Shown here in pieces: positions 15,406-29,776 of a stretch of DNA of 64,000 nt. Both the position numbers and the translations under genes were made by a program. Where the stretch lies: contig NW_027475348.1 in NCBI RefSeq assembly GCF_051020985.1, forward strand, positions 1-64,000, read 5' to 3'. The notes beneath the pieces are model-generated. The model was not told the DNA's origin, made no database searches, and saw only the letters and a program-made list of their open reading frames with translations. This stretch comes from Nomia melanderi (Eukaryota > Arthropoda > Insecta > Hymenoptera > Halictidae). Every line of letters begins with the position of its first letter. Position 1 is the stretch's first letter.

Positions 15406-18400
15406 GCGCTATCTCTAATAGCACCCGAGATATCATCAGATACATCCTGGATTTTTACATGACCTTGGGTGTCCGTCCCCATGTGTCGGTGGTTTTCTCG
15501 GCCCCTGGTGGTCCGAGGTCGTTCCCGCTGCACAGATTCATGCGCCAGGGCCTCCCGCAGATAATTCACTTTAGTTTATTGCGCTATCTCTAATAGCACC
15601 CGAGATATCACCAGATATATATTGGATTTTGCCCCGACCCTGAGTGTCCGGCCCCATTTGTCGGTGGTTTTCTCGGCCCCTCGTGATCCGAGGTTGTTCC
15701 CGCGGCACAGATCCATGCGCCAGGGACTCCTGCAGACAATGCACTTTGATTTATTGCGCTATCTCTAATAGCACCCGAGATATCATCAGATACATCCTGG
15801 GTGTTTACATGACCTTGGGTGTCCGGCCCCATGAGACGGTGGTTTTTTCGGACACTGGTGATCCGAGGTCGTTCCCGCTGCACAGATTCATGCGCCAGGG
15901 CCTCCTGCAGACAATTCACTTTGGTTTATTGCGCTATCTCTAATAGCATTCGAGATATCACCAGATATATATTGGATTTTTCCCTGACCCTCAGTGTCCG
16001 GGCCCATGTGTCGGTGGTTTTCTCGGAACCTGGTAGTCCAATGTCGAACCCGCTGCACAGACTCATGCGCCAGGGCCGCCTACAGACAATGCACTTTGAT
16101 TTATTGCGCTATCTCTAATAGCACCCGAGATATCACCAGATATATATTGGATTTTTCCCCTGACCCTGAGTGTTCGGCCCCATGAGACGGTGGTTTTCTC
16201 GGCCCCTGGTGGTCCGAGGTCGTTCCCGCTGCACAGATTCATGCGCCACGGGCCTCCTGCAGAAAACTCACTTTGGTTTATTGCGCTATCTCTAATAGCA
16301 CCCGTGATATCACCAGATATATATTGGATTTTTCCCTGACCTTGAATGTCCGCCCCCATTAGACGGTGGATTTCTCGGCCCCTGGTGGGCCGAGGTCGTT
16401 TCCGTTGCACAAATGCTTGCGCCAGGGCCTCCTACAGATAATTCACTTTGATTTATCGCGCTATCTGTAATAGCACCCGAGAAACCACCAGATATATATT
16501 GGATTTTTCCCCGACCCTGAGTGTCCGGACCCATGAGACGGTGGTTTTCTGTGCCCCTGGTGGTCCGAGGTCGTTCCCGCTCCACAGATTCATGCGCCAG
16601 GGCCTCCTACAGACAATGCACTTTGGTTTATTGCGCTATCTCTAATAGCACCCGAGATATCACCTGATATATATTGGATTTTTCCCTGACCCTGACAGAT
16701 CGGCTCCATGAGACGGTGATTTTCTCGGCCCCTGGTGGTCCGAGGTCGTCCCCGCTGCACAGATTCATGCGCCAGGGCCTCCAGCAGATAATGCACTTTG
16801 ATTTATTGCGCTATCTGTAATAGCACCCGAGAAAGCACCATATGTATGCTGGATTTTTACATGACATTGGCTGACGGATACCGAAAATCTGTAATTTCCT
16901 CGGCCCCTGTTGGTCCGAGGTCGTTCCTGCTGCACAGATTCATGCGCCAGGGCCTCCAGCAGATAATGCACTTTGATTTATTGCGCTATCTGTAATAGCA
17001 CCCGAGAAAGCACCATATATATGCTGGATTTTTACATGACATTGGCTGACGGATACCGAAAATCTGTAATTTCCTCGGCCCCTGTTGGTCCGAGGTCGTT
17101 CCTGCTGCACAGATGCATGCGCGAGAGCCTCCTACAGACAAAGCACTTTGGTTTATAGCGCTATCTGTAATAGCACCCGAGATATCACCAGATATATGCT
17201 GGATTTTTCCCTGACCCTGAGTGTCCGGCCCCAAGAGACGGTGCTTTTCTCGGCCCCTGGTGATCCGAGGTCGTTCCGGCTGCACACATTCATGCGCCAG
17301 GGCCTCCTGCAGACAATTCACTTGGGTTTATTGCGCTATCTCTAATAGCAGCCGAGATATCACCAGATATATATTGGATTTTTCCCTGACCCTCAGTGTC
17401 CGGGCCCATGTGTCGGTGGTTGTCTCGTAACCTGGTAGTCCAATGTCGTACCCGCTGCACAGACTCATGCGCCAGGGCCGCCTACAGACAATGCACTTTG
17501 GTTTATTGCGCTATCTCTAATAGCACCCGAGATATCACCAGATATATATTGGATTTTTCCCCGACCCTGAGTGTCCGGCCCCATGAGATGGTGGTTTTCT
17601 CGACCCCTGGTGGTCCGAGGTCGTCCCCGCTGCACAGATTCATGCGCCGGGGCCTCCTGCAGACAAGGCACTTTGATATATCGCGCTATCTCTAATAGCA
17701 CCCGAGATATCATCAGATACATCCTGGATTTTTACATGACATTGGGTGTCCGGCCCCATGAGACGGTGATTTTCTCGGCCCCTGGTGGTCCGAGGTGGTT
17801 GCCGCTGCACAGATTCATGCGCCAGGGCCTCCCGCAGACAAAGCACTTTGGTTTATTGCGCTATCTGTAATAGCACCCGAGACAGCAACAGATATATATT
17901 GGATATTCCCCTGACCCTGAGTGTCCGGCCCCATGAGATGGTGGTTTTCTCGGCTCCTGGTGGTCCGAGGTCGCTCCCGCTGCACAGGTTCATGCGCCGG
18001 GGCCTCCTGCAGATAATTCACTTTGGTTTATTGCGCTATCTCTAATAGAACCCGCGATTTCACCAGATATATATTGGATTTTCCCCTGACCCTGAGTGTA
18101 CGTCCCCATAAGACGGTGGTTTTCTCGGGCACTGGTTGTCCGAGGTCGTTCCCGCTGCACAGATTCATGCGCCAGGGGTTCCTGCAGACAATGCACACTG
18201 ATTTATTGCGCTATCTGTAGTAGCATCATAGATATCACCAGATAAATATTGTATTTTTCCCTGACCCTGAGTATCCGGCCCCATGAGACGGTGGTTTTCT
18301 CGGCCCCTGGTGGTCCGAGGTCGTTGCTGCTGCACAGGTTCATGCGCCAGGGCCTCCTGCAGACAATTCACTTTGGCTTAGTGGGCTATCTGTAAGAGCA

Positions 18401-21070
18401 CTCGAGATATCAGCAGATATATATTGGATTTTTCCCTGACCCTGAGTGTCCGGCCCCATGTGTCGGTGGTTTTCTCGGCCCCTGGTGGTCCGAGGTCGAT
18501 CCCGCTGCACAGATTCATGCGCCAGGGCCTCCTACAGATAATGCACTTTGATTTATTGCGCTATCTGTAATAGCACCCGAGATATCACCAGATATATATT
18601 GGATATTTCCCCGACCCTGCGTGTCGGGCCCCATGAGACGGTGGTTTTCTCGGCCCCTGGTTGTCCGAGGTCGTTCCCGCTGCACAGATGCATGCGCCAG
18701 GGCCTCCTGCAGATAATTCACTTTGGTTTAGTGCGCTATCTGTAAGAGCACCCGAGATATCTCCGGATATATATTGGATTTTCCCCTGACCCTGAGTGTC
18801 CGGCCCCATGTGTCGGTGGTTTTCTCGGCCCCTGGTGGTCCGAGGACGTTCCCGCTGCACAGATTCATGCGCCAGGGCCCCATGCAGATAATTCACTTTG
18901 GTTTAGTGCGCTATCTGTAAGAGCACCCGAGATATCACCAGATATATATTGGATTTTCCCTGTCCCTGAGTGTCCGGCCCTATGAGACGGTGGTTTTCTC
19001 GGACCCTGGCGGTGCGAGGTCGCTCCCGCTGCACAGAATCATGCGCCAGGGCTTCCTGCAGACAATGCATTTTCATTTATCGCGCAATCTCTAATAGCAC
19101 CCGAGACATCACCAGAAATATGTTGGACTTTTCCCTGACCCTGAGTGTCCGGCCCCATGAGATTGTGGTTTTCTCGGCCCCTGGTGGTCCGAGGTCGTTC
19201 CCGCTGCACAGATTCATGCGCCAGGGCCTCCTGCAGAAAACTCACTTTGGTTTATTGCGCTATCTCTAATAGCACCCGAGATATCACCTGATATATATTG
19301 GATTTTCCCCTGACCATGAGTGTCCGGCCCCATGAGACGGTGGTTTTCTCGGCCCCTGGTGGTCCGAGGTCGTTCCCACTGCCCAGATTCATGCGCCAGG
19401 GCCTCCTACAGACAATGCACTTTGATTTATTGCGCTATCTGTAATAGCAACCGAGATATCACCAGATATATATTGGATTTTTCCCTGACCCTGAGTGTCC
19501 GGCCCCATGAGACGGTGGTTTTCCCGGCACTTGGTCGTCCGAGGTCGTTCCCTCTGCACAGATGCATGCGCCAGGGCCTCCTGCAGATAATTCACTTTGG
19601 TTTATTGCGCTATCTCTAATAGCACCCGAGATATCACCAGATATATATTGGATTTTTCCCCGACCCTGACTGTCCGGCCCCATGAGACGGTGGTTCTCTC
19701 GGCCCCTGGTGGTCCGAGGCCGTTCTCGCTGCACAGATTCATGCGCCAGGGCCTCCTAGAGACAATGCACTTTGATTTATTGCGCTATCTCTAATAGCAC
19801 CCGAGATATCACCAGATATATATTGGATTTTTCCCTGACCCTGACAGTCCGGCTCCATGAGACGGTGGTTTTCTCGGCCCCTGGTGGTCCGAGGTCGTTC
19901 CCGCTGCACAGATTCATGCGCCAGGTCCTCCTGCAGATAATTCACTTTGGTTTATTGCGCTATCTCTAATAGCACCCGAGATATCACCAGATATATATTG
20001 GATTTTTCCCCGACCCTGAGTATCCGGCCCCATGAGACGGTGGTTTTCTCGGCCCCTAGTGGTCCGAGGTCGTTCCTGCTGCACAGATTCATTCGCCAGT
20101 GCCTCCTACAGACAGTGCACTTTGATTTATTGCGCTATCTCTAATAGCACCCGAGATATCACCAGATATATATTGGATTTTTCCCTGACCCTGACAGTCC
20201 GGCCCCACGAGACGGTGAGTTTCTCGGCTCCTGGTGGTCCGATGTCGTTCCCGCTGAAAGAATCATGCGCCAGGGCCTCCTACAGACAAAGCACTTTGAC
20301 TTATCGCGCTATCTGTAACAGCACCCGAGATATCACCAGATATATATTGGATTTTTCCCTGACCCTGAGTGTCCGGCCCCATGAGACGGTGGTTTTCTCG
20401 TCCTCTGGTGATCCGGGGTCGTTCCCGCTGCACAGATTCATGCGCCAGGGCCTCCTGCAGATAATTCACTTTGGTTTATTGCGCTATCTCTAATAGCACC
20501 CGAGATATCACCAGATATATATTGGATTTTTCCCTGACCCTGAGTGTCCGGCCCCATGAGACGGTTGTTTTCTTGGCCCCTGGTGGTCCGAGGTCGTTCC
20601 CGCTCCACAGATGCATGCGCCAGGGCCTCCTGCAGATAATTCACTTTGGTTTATTGCGCTATCTCTAATAGCACCCGAGATATCACCAGATATATATTGG
20701 ATTTTTCCCTGACCCTGACAGTCCGGCCCCACGAGACGGTGATTTTCTCGGCTCCTGGTGGTCCGATGTCGTTCCCGCTGAAAGAATCATGCGCCAGGGC
20801 CTCCTACAGACAAAGCACTTTGACTTATCGCGCTATCTGTAATAGCACCCGAGATATCACCAGATATATATTGGATTTTCCCCTGACCCTGAGTGTCCGG
20901 CGCCAAGAGACGATGGTTTTCTCGGCCCCTCGTGGTCCGAGGTCGTTCCCGCTGCACAGATTCATGCGCCAGGGCCTCCCGCAGACAAAGCACTTTGATT
21001 TATCGCGCTATCTCTAATAGCACCCGAGATATCACCAGATATATATTGGATTTTTCCCTGACCCTGACAG

Positions 21071-22830
21071 TCCGGCCCCATGAGACGGTGATTTTCTCGG
21101 CCCCTGGTGGTCCGAGGTGGTTGCCGCTGCACAGATTCATGCGCCAGGGCCTCCCGCAGACAAAGCACTTTGGTTTATTGCGCTATCTGTAATAGCACCC
21201 GAGACAGCAACAGATATATATTGGATATTCCCCTGACCCTGAGTGTCCGGCCCCATGAGATGGTGGTTTTCTCGGCCCCTGGTGGTCCGAGGTCGTTCCC
21301 GCTGCACAGGTTCATGCGCCGGGGCCTCCTGCAGATAATTCACTTTGGTTTATTGCGCTATCTCTAATAGAACCCGCGATTTCACCAGATATATATTGGA
21401 TTTTCCCCTGACCCTGAGTGTACGTCCCCATAAGACGGTGGTTTTCTCGGGCACTGGTTGTCCGAGGTCGTTCCCGCTGCAGAGATTCATGCGCCAGGGG
21501 TTCCTGCAGACAATGCACACTGATTTATTGCGCTATCTGTAGTAGCATCATAGATATCACCAGATAAATATTGTATTTTTCCCTGACCCTGAGTATCCGG
21601 CCCCATGAGACGGTGGTTTTCTCGGCCCCTGGTGGTCCGAGGTCGTTGCTGCTGCACAGGTTCATGCGCCAGGGCCTCCTGCAGACAATTCACTTTGGCT
21701 TAGTGGGCTATCTGTAAGAGCACTCGAGATATCAGCAGATATATATTGGATTTTTCCCTGACCCTGAGTGTCCGGCCCCATGTGTCGGTGGTTTTCTCGG
21801 CCCCTGGTGGTCCGAGGTCGATCCCGCTGCACAGATTCATGCGCCAGGGCCTCCTACAGATAAAGCACTTTGATTTATTGCGCTATCTGTAATAGCACCC
21901 GAGATATCACCAGATATATATTGGATATTTCCCCGACCCTGCGTGTCGGGCCCCATGAGACGGTGGTTTTCTCGGCCCCTGGTTGTCCGAGGTCGTTCCC
22001 GCTGCACAGATGCATGCGCCAGGGCCTCCTGCAGATAATTCACTTTGGTTTAGTGCGCTATCTCTAATAGCACCCGAGATATCACCAGATATATATTGGA
22101 TTTTTCCCCGACCCTGACTGTCCGGCCCCATGAGACGGTGGTTCTCTCGGCCCCTGGTGGTCCGAGGCCGTTCTCGCTGCACAGATTCATGCGCCAGGGC
22201 CTCCTAGAGACAATGCACTTTGATTTATTGCGCTATCTCTAATAGCACCCGAGATATCACCAGATATATATTGGATTTTTCCCTGACCCTGACAGTCCGG
22301 CTCCATGAGACGGTGGTTTTCTCGGCCCCTGGTGGTCCGAGGTCGTTCCCGCTGCACAGATTCATGCGCCAGGTCCTCCTGCAGATAATTCACTTTGGTT
22401 TATTGCGCTATCTCTAATAGCACCCGAGATATCACCAGATATATATTGGATTTTTCCCCGACCCTGAGTATCCGGCCCCATGAGACGGTGGTTTTCTCGG
22501 CCCCTAGTGGTCCGAGGTCGTTCCTGCTGCACAGATTCATTCGCCAGTGCCTCCTACAGACAGTGCACTTTGATTTATTGCGCTATCTCTAATAGCACCC
22601 GAGATATCACCAGATATATATTGGATTTTTCCCTGACCCTGACAGTCCGGCCCCACGAGACGGTGAGTTTCTCGGCTCCTGGTGGTCCGATGTCGTTCCC
22701 GCTGAAAGAATCATGCGCCAGGGCCTCCTACAGACAAAGCACTTTGACTTATCGCGCTATCTGTAACAGCACCCGAGATATCACCAGATATATATTGGAT
22801 TATTCCCTGACCCTGAGTGTCCGGCCCCAT
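21071..22830 (+). repeat. Chimeric copied segment (sources 17749-18741 and 19615-20382)
   Basis: The first part (to about 22063) matches 17749-18741 at offset 3322. It includes the unusual TCATAGATATCACCAGATAA monomer and the TACGTCCCCATAAGACGG variant. The second part matches 19615-20382 at offset 2448, including the shortened GCTGAAAGAATCATGCG form. The segment therefore reads as a copy of 17749-20382 that lacks about 0.87 kb (five monomers). Confidence 0.83.
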
Positions 22831-25800
22831 GTGTCGGTGGTTTTCTCGGCCCCTGGTGGTCCGAGGTCGTTGCCGCTGCACAGATTCATGCACCAGGGCC
22901 TCCTGCAGACAATGCACTTCGGTTTATTGCGCTATCTCTAATAACACCCGAGATATCACCAGATATATATTGGATTTTACCCTGACCCTTAGTATCCGGC
23001 CCCATGCGTCGGTGGTTTTCTCGGCCCCTGGTGGTCCGAGGTCGTTGCCGCTGCACAGATTCATGCACCAGGGCCTCCTGCAGACAATGCACTTCGGTTT
23101 ATTGCGCTATCTCTAATAGCACCCGAGATAGCACCAGGTATATACTGGATTTTTACATGACCTTGGGTGACGGATACCGAAAATCTGTAATTTTCTCGGC
23201 CCCTGGTGGTCCGAGGTCCTTCCTGCTGCACAGATTCATGCGCCAGGGCCTCCTGCAGACAATGCACTTTGGTTTATTGCGCTATTTCTAATAGCACACG
23301 AGATATCACCAGATATATATCGGATTTTTCCCCGACCCTTAGTGTTCGGCCCCATGTGTCGGTGATTTTCTCGGATCCTGGTGGTCCGAGGTAAATACCG
23401 CTGCACAGCTTCATGCGCCAGGGCCCCCTGCAGATAATTCACTTTGATTTATTGCGCTATCTGTAATAGCACCCGAGATATCACCAGATATATATTGGAT
23501 TTTTCCCTGACCCTGAGTGTCCGACCCCATGAGACGGTGGTTTTCTCGGCCCCTGGTGGTCCGAGGTCTTTCCCGCTGCACAGATTCATGCGCCAGGGCC
23601 TCCTGCAGACAATCCACTTTGGTTTATTGCGCTACCTCTAGTAGCACCCGAGATATCACCAGATATATATTGGATTTTTCCTTGACCCCGACAGTCCGGC
23701 CCCATGTGTCGACGGTTTTCTCGGTCCCTCGTGGTCCGAGGTTGATCCCGCTGCACAGATTCATGCGCCAGGGCCTCCTACAGACAATGCACTTTGATTT
23801 ATTGCGCTATCTGTAATACCACCCGAGATATCACTAGATATATATTGGATTTTCCCCTGACCCAGAGTGTCCGGCCCCATGAGACTGTAGTTTTCTCGGC
23901 CCCTGGTGGTCCGAGGTCGTTCCCGCGGCACATATTCATGCGACAGGGCCTCCTACAGACAATGCACTTTGATTTATTGCGCTATCTGTAATAGCACCCA
24001 AGATATCACCAGATATATATTGCATTTTCCCCTGACCCTGACAGTCCGGCCCCATGTGTCGATGGTTTTCTCGGTCCCTCATGGTCCGAGGTCGATCCCG
24101 CTGCACAGATTCATGCGCCAGGGCCCCGTGCAGATAATTCACTTTGGATTAGTACGCTATCTGTAATAGCACCCGAGATATCACCAGATATATATTGGTT
24201 TTTTCCCTGTCCCTGACAGTCCGGCCCCATGAGACTGTAGTTTTCTCGGTCCCTCGTGGTCCGAGGTCGATCCCTCTGCACAGATTCATGCGCCAGGGCC
24301 CCCTGCAGATAATTCACTTTGATTTATTGCGCTATCTGTAATAGCACCCGAGATATCACCAGATATATATTGGATTTTTCCCTGACCCTGAGTGTCCGAC
24401 CCAATGAGACGGTGGTTTTCTCGGCCCCTGGTGGTCCGAGGTCGATCCCGATGCACAGATTCATGCGCCAGGGCCTCCTGCAGACATTGCACTTTCATTT
24501 ATTTCGCTATCTGTAATAGCACCCGAGATATCACCAGATATATATTGGATTTTTCCCTGACCCTGACAGTCCAGCCCCATGAGACGGTGGTTTTCTTGGC
24601 CCCTTGTGGTCCGAGGTCGTTCTCGCTGCACAGATTCATGCGCCAGGGCATCCTGCAGATAATTCACTTTGGATTATTGCGCTAGTCCTAATAGCACCCG
24701 CGATATCGCCAGATTTATATTGGATCTTCCCCTGACCCTGAGTGTCCGGCCCCATGAGACGGTGGTTTTCTCGGCCCCTGGTGGTCCGCGGTCGTTCCCG
24801 CTGCACAGATTCATGCGCCAGGGCCTCCTATAGATAATTCACTTTGGTTTATTGCGCTATCTGTAATAGCACCCGAGATATCACCAGATATATATTGGAT
24901 ATTTCCCCGACCCTGCGTGTCGGGCCCCATGAGACGGTGGTTTTCTCGGCCCCTGGTTGTCCGAGGTCGTTCCCGCTGCACAGATGCATGCGCCAGGGCC
25001 TCCTGCAGATAATTCACTTTGGTTTAGTGCGCTATCTGTCATAGCACCCGAGATATCACCATATATATATTGGATTTTCCCCTGACCCTGAGTGTCCGGC
25101 CCTATGAGACGGTGGTTTTCTCGACCCCGGGGGGTCCGAGGTCGATCCCGCTGCACAGATGCATGCGCCAGGGCCTCCTACAGGCAATGCACTTTGATTT
25201 ATTGCGCTATCTGTAATAGCACCCGAGATATCACGAGATATATATTGGATTTTTCCCCGACACAGACAGTCCGGCCCCATGTGTCGGTGGTTTTCTCGGC
25301 CCCTGGTGGTCCGAGGTCGATCCCGCTGCACAGATGCATGCCCCAGGGCCTCCTACAGGCAATGCACTTTGATTTATTGCGCTATCTGTAATAGCACCCG
25401 AGATATCACGAGATATATATTGGATTTTACGCTGACCCTTAGTATCCGGCCCCATGAGGCGGTCGTTTTCTCGGCCCCTGGTGGTCCGAGGTCGTTCTAG
25501 CTGCACAGATTCATGCGCCAGGGCCTCTTGCAGATAATTCACTTTGGTTTATTGCGCTATCTGTAAGAGCACCCGAGATATCACCAGATATATATTGGAT
25601 TTTCCCGTGCCCCTGAGTGTCCGGCCCAATGAGACGGTGGTTTTCACGGCCCCTGGTGGTCCGAGGCCGTACCCGCTGCAGAGATACATGGGCCAGGGAC
25701 TCCTGCAGATAATTCACTTTGGTTTATTGCGCTATCTCTAATAGCACGCGAGATATCACCAGATATATATTGGATTTTTCCCTGACCCTGAGTGTCCGGC

Positions 25801-26149
25801 CCCATGAGTCGGTGGTTTTCTCGGCCCCTGGTGGTCCGAGGTCGTTCCCGCTGCACAGATTCATGCGCCAGGGACACTTGCAGACAATTCACTTTGGTTT
25901 ATTGCGCTATCTGTAATAGCACCCGAGATATCACCAGATATATATTGGATTTTTCCCTGACCCTGAGTGTCCGGACCCATGAGACGGTGGTTTTCTCGGC
26001 CCCTGGTGGTCCGAGGTCGTTCCCGCTGCCCAGATTCATGCGACAGGGCCTCCTGCAGATAATTCACTTTGGTTTATTGCGCTATCTGTAATAGCACCCG
26101 AGATATCACGAGATATATACTGGATTATCCCCTGACCCTGAGTGTCCGG

Positions 26150-26206
26150 CCACATGAGATGGTGGTTTTCTCGGCCCCTGGTGGCCCGAGGTCTCATGGG
26201 GCCGGA
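26150..26206. other. Satellite orientation switch 1 (+ to -), foldback-like junction
   Basis: The + monomer runs through GGCCACATGAGAT, then on to GTGGCCCGAGG, and turns directly into TCTCATGGGGCCGG, which is the - strand form. The arms around CATGAGA and TCTCATG are inverted with about 32 nt between them. No foreign DNA lies at the junction. Monomers to the left and right are not mirror images, so this is an orientation change and not a young palindrome. Confidence 0.88.
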
Positions 26207-29200
26207 CACTCAGGGTCAGGGAAAAATCCAATATATATCTGGTGATATCTCGGGTGCTGTTACAGATAGCGCACTAAACCAAAGTGAATTATCTGCAGGA
26301 GGCACTGGCGCATGCATCTGTGCAGCAGGAACGACCTCGGACCACCTGGGGCCGAGGAAACCACCGACACATGGTGCCGGACAACCAAGGACATGTAAAA
26401 ATCCAGGATGTATCTGATGATATCTCGGGTGCTATTAGAGATAGCGCGATATATCAAAGTGCATTGTCTGTAGGAGGCACTGGCGAATGAATCTGTGCAC
26501 CAGGAACCACCTCGGATCACTAGGGGCCGTGAAAACCACCATCTCATGGGGCCGGACACTCAGGGTCAGGGGAAAATCCAATACATATCTGGTGATATCT
26601 CGGGTGCTATTACAGATAGCGCAATAAACCATAGTGCATTGTCTGTAGGAGGCCCTGGCGCTTGAATCTGTGCAGCGGTAACGACCTCGGACCACCAGGG
26701 GCCGAGAAAATCACCGTCTCATGGGGCCGGACACTCAGGGTCGGGGAAAAATCCAATATACATCTGGTGATATCTCGGGTGCTATTAGAGATAGCATAAT
26801 AAACCAAAGTGAATTATCTGCAGGAAGCCCTGGCGCAAGATTCTTTCAGCGGGAACGACCTCGGACCACCAGGGACCGATAAAATTACAGATTTTCGGTA
26901 TCCGTCACCCAAGGTCATGTAAAATTCAGCATATATCTGGTGATATCTCGGGTGCTATTAGAGAAAGGGCAATAAACCAAAGTGAGTTATCTGGAGGAGG
27001 CCCTGACGCAGGCATCTGTGCAATGGGAGCGACCTCGGACCACCAGGGGTCGAGAAAAACACAGTCTCATGGGGCCGGACACTCAGGGTCTGGGGAAAAT
27101 CCAATGTATATCTGGTGATATCTCCGGTGCTATTAGAGATATCGCAATAAATCAAAGTGCACTGTCCGTAGGAGGCCCTTGCGCATGAATCTGTGCAGCA
27201 GGAACGACTTCGGACCACCAGGGGCCGAGAAAATTACAGATTTTCGGCATCCGTCATCCAAAGACATGTAAAAATCCAGCATATATATGGATCTTTCTCG
27301 GGTGCTATTACAGATAGCGCATGAAATCAAAGTGCATTGTCTGTGGGAGGCCCTGGCGCATGAATCTGGGCAGCGGGAACGAAGACGGACCACCAGGGGC
27401 TGAGAAAACCACCGTCTCATGGGGCCGGACACTCAGGGTCGGTTGAAAAATTCAATATATATCTGGTGATATCTCGGGTGCTCTTACAGATAGCGCACTA
27501 AGCCAAAGTGAATTATCTGCAGCGGGCCCTGGCGCATGAATCTGTGCAGCGGGAACGACCTCGGACCACCAGGGGCCGAGAAAACCACCGACACATGGGG
27601 CCGGACACCCAAGGTCAGGGGAAAATCCAATATGTATCTGGTGATATCTCGGATGCTATTAGAGTTATCGCAAAAAATCAAAGTGCACTGTCCGTAGGAG
27701 GCCCTTGCGCATGAATCTGTGCAGCGGGAACGACCTCGGACCACCAGGGGCCGAGAAAACCACAGTCTCATGGGGCCGGACACTCAGGGTCAGGGGAAAA
27801 TCCAATGTATATCTGGTGATATCTCGGGTGTTATTAGAGATAGCGCAATAAATCAAAGTGCATTGTCTGCAGGAGGCCCTGGTGCATGAATCTGTGCAGC
27901 AGGATCGACCTCGGACCACCAGGGTCCGAGAATACCACCGACACATGGGGCCGGACACCGAAGGTCATGTAAAAACCCAGGATGTATCTGATGATATCTC
28001 GGGTGCTATTAGAGATAACGCAATAAATCAAAGTTAATTATCTGGAGGTGGCCCTGGCGCAGGCATCTGTGCAGCGGGAACGACCTCGGACCACCAGGGG
28101 TTAAGAAAAAGACAGTCTCATGGGGCCGTGCACTCAGGATCAGGGGAAAATCCAATATATATCTGATGATATCTCGGTTGCTATTAGAGATAGCGCAATA
28201 AACCATAGTGATTTATCTGCAGAAGGCCCTGGCGCAGGAATCTTTGCAGCGGGAACGACCTAGGACCACCAGGGGCAGAGAAAACCACCGTCTCATGGGG
28301 CCGGACGCTCAGTGTCAGGGAAAAATCAAATATATATCTGGTTATATCTCGGGTGCTATTAGAGATAGCGCAATAAACCAAATCGAATTATCTGCAGGAG
28401 GCCCTGGCGCATGAATCTGTGCAGCGGGAACGACCTCGGACCACCAGGGGCCGAGAAAACCACCGACTCATGGGGCCGGATACTAAGGGTCAGGGAAAAA
28501 TCCAATATATATCTGGTGATATCTCGGGTGCTATTAGGGATAGCGCAATAAATCAAAGTGCATTGTCTGTAGGAGGCCCTGGCGCATGAATCTGTGCAGC
28601 GGGATAGACCTCGGGCCACCAGGGGCCGAGAAAACCACCGACACATGGGGCCGGACACTCAGGCTCAGGGAAAAATCCAATATATATCTGTTGATGTCTC
28701 GGTTGCTACTAGAGATAGCGTAATCAACCAAAGTGAATTATCTGCAGGAGGCCCTGGCGCATGCATCTGTGCAGCGGGAACGACCTCGGAACACCAGGGG
28801 CCGAGAAAACCACCGTCTCATTGGGCCGGACACTCAGTGTCAGGGAAAAATCCATTATATATCTGGTGATATCTCGGGTGCTATTAGAGATAGCGCGATA
28901 AAACAAAGTGCATTGTCCGTAGGAGGCCCTTGCGCATGAATCTGTGCAGCAGGAACGACATCGGACCACCAGGGGCCGAGAAAATTACAGATATTCGGTG
29001 TCCGTCACCCAATGTCATGCAAAAATGCAGCATATATCTGGTGATATCTCGGGTTCTATTCCAGATAGCGCGATAAATCAAAGTGCATTGTCTGCAGGAG
29101 GCCCTGGCGCATGAATCTGTGCAGCAGGAACGACCTCGTACCTCCAGGGGCCGAGAAAATTACAGATTTTCGGTGTCCGTCACCCAGAGTCATGTAAATA

Positions 29201-29776
29201 TCCAGCATATATATGGTGCTTTCTCGGGTGCTATTACAGATAGCGCAATCAATCAAAGTGCATTGTCTGTAGGAGGCCCTGGCGCATGCACCTGTGCAGC
29301 GGGAACGACCTCGGACCACCAGGGGCCGAGAAAACCACCGTCACATTGGACCGCACACTTAGGGTCAGGGAAAAATCCAATATATATCTGGTGACATCTC
29401 GGGTGCTATTAGAGGTAGCGCAATAATCCAAAGTGAATTATCTGCAGCGGGCCCTGGCGCATGAATCTGTGCAGCGGGAACGACCTCGGACCACCAGGGG
29501 CCGAGAAAACCACCGACACATGGGGCCGGACACCCAAGGTCAGGGGAAAATCCAATATGTATCTGGTGATATCTCGGATGCTATTAGAGTTATCGCAAAA
29601 AATCAAAGTGCACTGTCCGTAGGAGGCCCTTGCGCATGAATCTGTGCAGCAGGAACGACATCGGAACACCAGGGGCCGAGAAAACCACCGTCACATAGTG
29701 CCGGACACTCAGGGTCAGGGGAAAATCCAATATATATCTGGTGATATGTCGGGTGCTATTAGAGATATCGCAATAA

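Larger units (their letters stand above)
11536..26192 (+). repeat. 175-bp satellite array, block 1 (+ orientation)
   Basis: About 84 tandem monomers of 175 bp. Landmarks in order along one monomer are TTTATTGCGCTATC, TAATAGCACCCGAG, ATATCACCAGATATAT, TTGGATTTTTCCC, GTCCGGCCCCATGAGACGG, TTTTCTCGGCCCCTGG, CGAGGTCGTTCCCGCTGCAC, TTCATGCGCCAGGGCC and TGCAGATAATTCACTTTGG. The array starts directly on the AT minisatellite at ACAATGCA. The unit length is not a multiple of three and the unit carries TAATAG, so the many 65-103 codon open frames are by-products. The monomer length is close to a nucleosome repeat, as in many centromeric satellites, but a centromere role is inference. Copies differ by scattered substitutions and few indels. 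Confidence 0.97.

Noticed and set aside
26380..26460. Hammerhead ribozyme in the satellite (CTGATGA in some - strand copies followed by a TATCTC/GAGATA stem)
   Set aside because: The GAAA core segment is missing after the stem and most monomers read CTGGTGA; no cleavage triplet in the right place.
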